13,554 nucleotides of DNA, from contig JAHBMJ010003058.1 in assembly GCA_018398765.1 (NCBI GenBank), positions 1-13,554 on the forward strand, read 5' to 3'. Under the pieces are notes generated by a model. That model ran no database searches and had not been told where the DNA came from. It saw nothing but the letters and a program-made list of their open reading frames with translations. Shown piece by piece: positions 8,701 to 13,554 of the stretch. Made by a program: the position numbers and the translations under genes. The stretch comes from Chromera velia (lineage: Eukaryota > Sar > Chromeraceae). How positions within the stretch are numbered: the stretch's first letter is position 1; the number at the start of each line of letters is the position of its first letter.

Positions 8701-8784
8701 GAAATGATATGTGCTACACCTTGATTTGGTGTACGCAGACGTGGCGCCCAGCGTGGCGCATGACACCGTCGATGCGACCGTCGG

Positions 8785-10162
8785 CTACCGCCCCTCTCCT
8801 CCTTCGCCTTCTTCCAGAGGCGGCTGCTGAGACACAACTTCCACCTCTACTGGCGCGCCGCCTGCCTGCGTGGGGCTGCCGCCGGCGGCAGGCTGGTTCC
8901 GTCTCTTCCCTCCCAGTCTGCGAGCACGAAAGCACATGGGAACACGAAAGGAGAAAAAATGTAGATCGGACACTACGCAAACATAAATTGGTTGAAAAAA
9001 GGGAAGAAGAAAATGAATTCGGGGATTTCGGAGTGCTGGTTGGTACTGGAGAGAGAAGCATAGCAAGAGAAGGAAAGGATTTTGGTTCGTCATGCAGACA
9101 CCGCTACACAGCAAACAGATAAAAGGGCGAGCACAAGAGAGCGAACTGCAATAGACAAAATTGTCAAAGCGCGGGACCTATCAATGAACCCTTCAAATCC
9201 ACAGAAAAAACTTGAAGGCCTCCCGTCTCCCTGCCAATGGTCCTGAGTGTACCAAAAAACATTCACTTTCCTTTCGTTTCCTTTCCTTTTCTTCCTTTTC
9301 AGAAATAAACCCATCTATGGAAGTGATGTCACGTAAACAAAACTCACGTGGGCAGTCTGAGGTTTTGGAACCCTCCTCTCTTGGGTGTCGCTGTCGGGCT
9401 TCTTCCCGTGGGACTCTGTTGAGACTCCGAATCGGCCTGGGCATGCTGCTGCTGGTCTCGCCGGCCGAATTTCGGAATCCTGCTTCATTCAGTCAACGTG
9501 CAGGCATGCAAAGAAAGGGAAGGGAGGAATGCAAGAGAGTGTACACAAAAGATGGTCGAATTGAGAACGATTTACACACATTAGCACATTAGGATAGCAG
9601 AGAATAATTATTCCGTGCCTGAGGACTCTCCTTTCATCCCCTTACCTCCCTCCTCTCTATCATTTCTTCGATGCAAGTCACTTTTGTTTCCCACCTCTGC
9701 TCACTTGAACCGACCCGAAAGCCAACGTTCTCCAGGGGTCTTTACATGTTTCGATTGGCACACTCGCCCCCGTATTTCTTCAAACTCTACCACTCACTCA
9801 CTCACTCACTCACTCACTCACTCCCCCAATGGGTCCATCGGCTGACTGACTGCCTGACTGACATTCTGGCGATGCCCCTCCGAGGGCTGAGAGAAGCTGC
9901 AGACGTCGGGGAAGCGTCCCTCCGTCTCCCACCTCTTCATCTGTCCGCGGATCCCCACTCACTCCTTGAAGTTCTCCTTCTCTCTCCACTCCCTGCCGCT
10001 CCCCCTCCAGCCTCCCTCCTTCTGGACCTACCCGTCTGCAGGGAGGGGACGGGGACAGGGGGGTCGGAATCGGGAAAGGAGGGGCTGACAAGGCAGAGAA
10101 AGAACCAAACAATCACTAATAGAAGAAATCCGTACAGACACACAGAAATACATACGCAGGCA

Positions 10163-10198
<36 letters not shown>

Positions 10199-10246
10199 GA
10201 CACACACGCATACATGCGCGCGCGCACGCAGACGCACGCGCACACA

Positions 10247-10289
<43 letters not shown>

Positions 10290-10302
10290 TTACACTTACA
10301 CA

Positions 10303-10385
<83 letters not shown>

Positions 10386-10649
10386 AACGACTTTTGAAAA
10401 CAGATGGTATCTCAGGGTCTTCATGCAGACCATATGACGGTGAATCTCAACGTCAACCCACCGAGCTTCTGGTTCCAAGGCGCGGTCTCTCTCTGCATCT
10501 CTTCCTTTGCGATCGTTTTTCTCTTTCTCGTTCAACACAGCTCTCTGAGTTCGCATACGCTTGAGAATCTTCATCGCCGCCTGGACGCGCCTCCGGACCC
10601 CCCTCTGGCGGGCGGCCTCCATCACCTCCTCGGGTGTCATCGTGGGCAT
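8785..10649 (-). CDS. Charged low-complexity hypothetical protein, at least four exons
   Basis: Proposed exons: A 10649-10462, B 10035-9822 (right end uncertain), C 9479-9348, D 8917-8785. A begins MPTMTPEEVMEAARQRG and is strongly basic and helical (repeated RRR, KILKRMRTQR). Its donor CTCG|GTGGGT is phase 2. B starts after a pyrimidine tract and CTGCAG and reads on from A in a Glu/Gly/Arg-rich frame. C is a Gln/Ser/Pro/Thr-rich block. Its donor CCCAC|GTGAGT is phase 2 and matches D, which starts after CTCGCAG, continues LGGKRRNQPAAGG and stops at TAG after GEGGEGR. The B-C junction does not agree in phase with the simplest sites: B ends in phase 0 at GGA|GTGAGT, while C needs phase 2 at 9479 or phase 0 at the CAG triplets near 9446-9454. 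No family is recognised. A weak IQ-like segment in A is not enough to claim calmodulin binding. Confidence 0.5.
8918..9347 (-). other. Intron between exons C and D of the charged-protein gene
   Basis: The donor is CCCAC|GTGAGT (GT at 9347-9346) and the acceptor GTGCTCGCAG|ACTGGG (AG at 8919-8918). Joining leaves AC plus A, a Thr codon, and keeps the frame open to the TAG at 8785-8787. This is the best-supported junction of that gene. Confidence 0.65.
9791..9823. repeat. (CACT)8 microsatellite
   Basis: Eight perfect CACT units. Read on the minus strand it is a run of GTGAGTGAGT, so each unit presents a consensus 5' splice site to the overlapping minus-strand gene; the first of these (GT at 9821-9820) follows an open frame. 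Confidence 0.95.
10036..10461 (-). other. Microsatellite-filled intron between exons A and B
   Basis: The donor is GCTCG|GTGGGT and the acceptor CCCTCCCTGCAG|ACGGG, which follows a long pyrimidine tract on the minus strand. Both sides fit phase 2 (CG plus A, Arg). About half of the intron is the GT/AG compound microsatellite. Without splicing the frame runs into Cys-Val dinucleotide coding. Confidence 0.6.
10161..10383. repeat. Compound (CT)n(CA)n microsatellite
   Basis: (CT) from 10161 to about 10182 is followed by CA repeats with CGCG and TACACTTACACTTA interruptions up to 10383. It lies inside an intron of the minus-strand charged-protein gene, where the transcript would carry (GU)n. Confidence 0.96.
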
Positions 10650-10942
10650 GCGGGACAAAACAGGAACCTCTGCAGGCCCTCATTCAACACAGCAGCTTTT
10701 CTTTTGAGATATGTACAGCAACCAATGAATGTTCATCATACTATCCACCTTACCAACCCACCCAATAATCCAGCCATCATCTCTTATTCGGGGTAGAGAA
10801 GCGCGCCAATCGATCGTTGCCTGTCTCGTTTCTGCAGTCACCGCTACTTCAATCTCTTAGTCAGCCCACCATCCTCTTTGCACCCCCTTCATATAAGAAA
10901 GTCCAGCTGAGTGCTCACCGAATTCTTTTCTTGCCTTTCCCT
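10650..10942. other. Short spacer between two minus-strand genes
   Basis: Lies between the stop of the five-span membrane protein (10943) and the proposed start of the charged-protein gene (10649). No gene, TGCATGCA site or clear TATA box is seen. If the charged-protein gene has an upstream noncoding exon, the CTGCAG at about 10671-10676 is a candidate acceptor, but it lacks a pyrimidine tract. Confidence 0.5.
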
Positions 10943-12667
10943 CTAACCCTTTGACTGACCTTTCTCGTACGCTTCTCGTGCAGCCCTCCTAAAGTACGCT
11001 CCCCCCAGGACCACAAAGACCATACCGAAGAGACCAACCAAGCAATTAGCAGACGCGCACACAATCAAATTGATCGCGTACTCCAGCTGCACAGGGGGGG
11101 GGCATCCACAGACAAAAAAGAAGAAGTCGAAAAAGAGAGGAGAGCTCCACGTCGCAGATCAACACAAACTTACTTAGAGAAAAACACAAAACGGAACTTC
11201 ACAACCCAGGAAAAGAGAAAGGAAGTGAGGGAGACAGAGGAAACCGCATACTTTCCGGTTAAGAGGCCTTAGATCGGATGCTTTCTTCCCACAACTCTGT
11301 TTTCGTCCGCCGGTCACATTTGACCTTCACACTCGCTAAGTACTTGAGACTTGCCCGAAGCTTTCCCGGATCATCTCCAAAGAATTTTTGTTCTGCGTAG
11401 CTGAGCTGTTCCTCAAAGAAGCTCTGAGATCCCCTCCTCGAAAACTCAGGGCCGAACAGTGCGAGAACGGTGAGGGCGCATGAGGCGAGACACACAAAGT
11501 AGGGGAAGGCGCAGAACGCGAGGGGGAACCAGGAAAACTGCAAAAGTTGGGGAGGAAAGCAAGAAGAGAACTTTAGTGGCAGCCTTACTTCACACAATCA
11601 GAAAGAAACGAGAAACGGACGTCCGACCATCATGTTAGCAAAAAAACGAGAGGGTTGATTTCAAATTGGTCAGGAGCAAAAATCAAATAGCCTTCCCCTG
11701 CAGTTCTTTCCGGTCCTTTCCTTACACACAGGATGCAGACAGAAGAGAGCAGCAAAGCGGAAGTACGGTCAAAGACACAAATGAAAGCAAAGTCGAAGCG
11801 GCAGGAAGAGCGGTAGGAGAAGAAATTCTTATTTCCGCACGACGAGAGAACTCAGGAGGGATGCAGAAGGGGGAGCGGGGGGACACGGGGGTAGTGGGGG
11901 ACACGGGGGTAGTGTAGTAAATTTGAGGAGACAGAAGAGCGCCCAAAATTGTTTTCCCACGCAGTCCCTCCCACCTCAATTCTGTTCTCCAGTTCCACAG
12001 AGGCCCACACCCCTGAAGGGATAGCGGCGAAGGCCAAAAACGGAACGAACGCGAACGAGAGATCGGCGTCTATCACGGTGCCCGAAGGATCAAAGCACGC
12101 ATTTCGGAACAGACTGCAAACGCACAGGGCCGCAAGATTATAGATATTTGAAACGACTGAGGAAGAGTATGACTCTTGTTGGTCAGGAGACAAATTTGCG
12201 TTTTGCTTTTCAGTCAAGAACAACCTGACGAGCACTCCGGCACGATCCGATTCACTTGACTTGACATACCATACGTACACCACGGAGGTGGAAGAAAAGA
12301 AGATGACAAGAAAGAGGCCCAGCGTCACCACTGTGTTCCATCTCCTCAACCGTTTGGAGAACAATGTGTAGATAGAAGGTGACTCTGATTGTTTCCGTAT
12401 CGCCTTCTCCTCTTCCGGTTTTTCATTCGCAGCGTTTCCCTCTGCGTTTGTTACCTGGGCCTCAGGGGATTGAGGCACTGTGATTCTCCCAGCAGTTTCT
12501 CCCTCACCCTGTCCTTCTGTTGGTCCCCCTTCCTCTCTTGAGCCTTGATAGTCATGCTCAGTCTGGTATCGCGATGTGTTGTTCTCTGGAGGACTGTCGA
12601 AGTCCCTGCCCGTCTCTGCAGGAGCTCCTGCCTCGTGAATGGGAGGTAGCGGTTGTGGTGCGAACAT
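10943..12667 (-). CDS. Multi-span membrane protein, three exons
   Basis: Model: exons 12667-11975, 11537-11325 and 11086-10943, giving 349 residues; both junctions are phase 0 (ATTGAG|GTGGGA to TTTTGCAG|TTTTCC; GTGAAG|GTCAAA to CTGTGCAG|CTGGAG). Residues 1-105 are a hydrophilic Glu/Pro/Gln-rich N-terminal tail, probably disordered. A basic KRLRRW precedes membrane segment 1 (about 112-135). Further hydrophobic segments are near 171-187 (weak), 203-224, 233-259 and 305-332. The last exon ends in a short basic tail, KGQSKG. Start choice: ATG at 12667 is conservative; an in-frame ATG at 12841 would add 58 residues, but that stretch contains TGCATGCA and CGTACG palindromes and a CAG|GTAGCA donor, so it looks like leader. 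If the final splice is not used, exon 2 would end at TAA 11261-11259 instead. No family is recognised; a channel, transporter or tetraspan-like role is only a guess. Confidence 0.68.
11087..11324 (-). other. Last intron of the membrane-protein gene
   Basis: The donor is AAG|GTCAAA (GT at 11324-11323). The acceptor is GTGCAG (AG at 11088-11087), preceded by a nine-C run and a long pyrimidine tract. The exon that follows encodes a clear membrane helix and a stop, in the same phase. An alternative donor, AGT|GTGAAG, two codons upstream is also in phase 0. Confidence 0.6.
11538..11974 (-). other. First intron of the membrane-protein gene
   Basis: The donor ATTGAG|GTGGGA is at 11974-11973. The acceptor CCCCAACTTTTGCAG follows a pyrimidine tract. 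The two sides join in phase 0 between hydrophobic segments. Reading through gives only a Pro/Arg repeat-coded end. The intron includes the G-rich repeat at 11869-11913. Confidence 0.75.
11869..11913 (+). repeat. G-rich repeat with quadruplex-forming pattern
   Basis: Five runs of five or six G on the plus strand (11869-11873, 11877-11882, 11887-11891, 11896-11900, 11905-11909) are separated by 3-4 base loops. The last part is two 18-base copies of GGGGGACACGGGGGTAGT. This satisfies the usual G-quadruplex pattern. It lies in an intron of the minus-strand membrane-protein gene, so the pre-mRNA would be C-rich. Confidence 0.9.
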
Positions 12668-13230
12668 CTCAAGCTCGGCCCCCCTTCCTTTTGAAACTGG
12701 CAGCCTTTGGCTTTGGTGAATATGGTACTCAGACGATAAGAGCGACTCAGTGAGAGAGTGATGTGTTGCTACCTGATCAATTAACCATAGATCGTGCAGT
12801 TGGCGTACGCGTACGTTAATTGCATGCATTTTGCCGTGCATGGCTCGGGGATTCAACACGCAACTTTGACAAATGTTTGTGCATGCCTGCAAGTCCCTTG
12901 CGCGCGGTGCGCGCGCTCGAGCAAATTTGCATTTTTCCCGGCCCTCGATCACGCATTAATTCGATCATGCATGCATGCATGCATGTGCATGTTTGTGTGC
13001 ATCTCTCCGATGCAAGCATCGATCAGGCCGGCCTGCAGCATATATGCGTGCTACATATACAGTGGGAACACGTTATAGTTATAGGATGTAATGTCAGAGC
13101 AGGCAGCGTCCACCAGGTGAGACCAAAAGTCTTCCAAGATTGCTTCAAAACCCGTTTGACAGCCGCAAAGTGAAGTTGGTCGATCTTCATTCAACAAAAA
13201 CAGACTTACCTTCCTGCCAGGAAAACCAAC
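12668..13230. promoter_or_regulatory. Divergent promoter region with TGCATGCA and CGTACG palindromes
   Basis: Separates the minus-strand membrane-protein gene from the plus-strand Met/Pro-rich gene. It holds CGTACGCGTACG (12804-12815, a perfect palindrome), TGCATGCA (12821-12828), a five-unit CATG array (12966-12985) and a GCGCGCGGTGCGCGCGC stretch at about 12900-12916. No TATA box is clear. Promoter function for both genes is inferred from the head-to-head layout and the motifs. Confidence 0.5.
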
Positions 13231-13554
13231 ATGGGCTCTCCAATGGCACCCGCCGCAATGTCCCCCATGGCATACCCACCTCCTCCTACCTTCCTGCAAC
13301 CTCAGGTGCAGACACTTGACGCTGGCACTTCCCCTATGGGACCCCCCAGCCTTATGCCCCCCTTCTTCCCAGTCGCAATGCCCCCCCCCGGCCCCATGTC
13401 CCCCTCGGCAAAGACAGAGCCTCCCACCCTGAGAGCTTCCATATCTGCCCCTCTGCTCCGACCTGCCGCCATGCCCATGCCCTATCCGATGCCCCTGCCC
13501 ACAGTGCGACAGGCCCCACGCGCATCCGTCGAGTCCCTCCCCCCCCCCCCCCCT
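13231..13554 (+). CDS. Met/Pro-rich protein, N-terminal part (cut by window edge)
   Basis: ATG at 13231 opens a frame of 108 codons that is still open at the last base. It begins MGSPMAPAAMSPMAYPPPP and stays rich in Met, Pro, Ala and Ser, with small charged islands (AKTEPP, LRASISAPLLRP, RQAPRASVES) and a final poly-Pro run. This composition is typical of disordered regions of nuclear or RNA-associated proteins, but no domain is visible, so no function is assigned. The frame is also open upstream to 13174; CTGCCAG at 13214-13220 could be a splice acceptor, so the true start may lie in an upstream exon. The low number of stops in a 324-base block with strong third-position C supports coding. 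Confidence 0.55.
   Translation, partial: MGSPMAPAAMSPMAYPPPPTFLQPQVQTLDAGTSPMGPPSLMPPFFPVAMPPPGPMSPSAKTEPPTLRASISAPLLRPAAMPMPYPMPLPTVRQAPRASVESLPPPPP

Larger units (their letters stand above)
6394..8784. other. Gene-free repeat-rich region between two minus-strand genes
   Basis: This lies upstream of the dioxygenase and downstream of the charged-protein gene. From 6394 to 6770 there are short GGTCGA/TGGTCGATTATGG repeats, a G run near 6601-6609 and a T run near 6680-6693. The hairpin repeat array occupies 6771-7495. From about 7500 to 8700 the sequence is AT-rich with no supported gene. A hydrophobic 64-codon frame at 7599-7793 has no family signal and is not called. Confidence 0.65.

Noticed and set aside
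8616-9122. Plus-strand frame 8658-9122 and a minus-strand frame 8714-9061
   Set aside because: They overlap the exon D region in other frames. The minus-strand frame ending at 8785 is the one that joins in phase to exon C.
9671-10564. 297-codon plus-strand frame
   Set aside because: Most of it is His-Thr coding from the CA repeat and Ser-Leu-Thr-His from the CACT repeat; the opposite strand holds better supported exons.
10296-10658. Reading the charged-protein frame straight into Cys-Val repeats
   Set aside because: The CVCV part is microsatellite; a good donor (GCTCG|GTGGGT) precedes it and joins in phase to the next exon.
12668-12952. N-terminal extension of the membrane protein upstream of 12667
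   Set aside because: The far start is GTG, not ATG. The in-frame ATG at 12841 lies in palindromic, TGCATGCA-containing sequence with a donor-like CAG|GTAGCA, so it is kept only as an alternative.

Overview
This is a stretch of eukaryotic nuclear DNA. The coding signal lies in short open blocks separated by GT-AG introns. The genes are far apart and sit among (CA)n, (GA)n and (CACT)n microsatellites, homopolymer runs and TGCATGCA tracts. There is no operon structure, Shine-Dalgarno pattern or tRNA. Mixed GC content, very low gene density, many short introns, secretory leaders and TGCATGCA arrays upstream of genes suggest an alveolate, perhaps a photosynthetic relative of Apicomplexa such as a chromerid. 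That assignment is an inference from composition, not from a diagnostic gene.

Five gene models were assembled by matching splice sites and reading phase. (1) Plus strand, 1742-3015, three exons: a 231-residue secreted protein with eight cysteines and no family I recognise. (2) Minus strand, 6393-4466, two exons: a 547-residue Fe(II)/2-oxoglutarate dioxygenase of the TauD/clavaminate-synthase-like superfamily with an N-terminal hydrophobic leader. Splicing creates its DRWLYR motif. (3) Minus strand, 10649-8785, at least four exons: a charged, low-complexity hypothetical protein with one uncertain junction. (4) Minus strand, 12667-10943, three exons: a protein of about 349 residues with around five membrane segments. 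(5) Plus strand from 13231 to the window edge: the start of a Met/Pro-rich protein.

Layout: 1-1741 is microsatellite and TGCATGCA-rich upstream DNA; 1742-3015 is gene 1; 3016-4465 is a convergent spacer with an AT-rich island and a GA tract; 4466-6393 is gene 2; 6394-8784 holds a hairpin-rich tandem repeat (6771-7495) and an AT-rich tract; 8785-10649 is gene 3; 10943-12667 is gene 4; and 12668-13230 is a divergent spacer between genes 4 and 5.

No shared pathway links the five genes. The most unusual items are the tandemly repeated exon-intron boundary in gene 1, the dioxygenase whose predicted 2-oxoglutarate-binding arginine is split by an intron, the inverted-repeat-bounded hairpin array, and splice donors supplied by a tetranucleotide microsatellite in gene 3.
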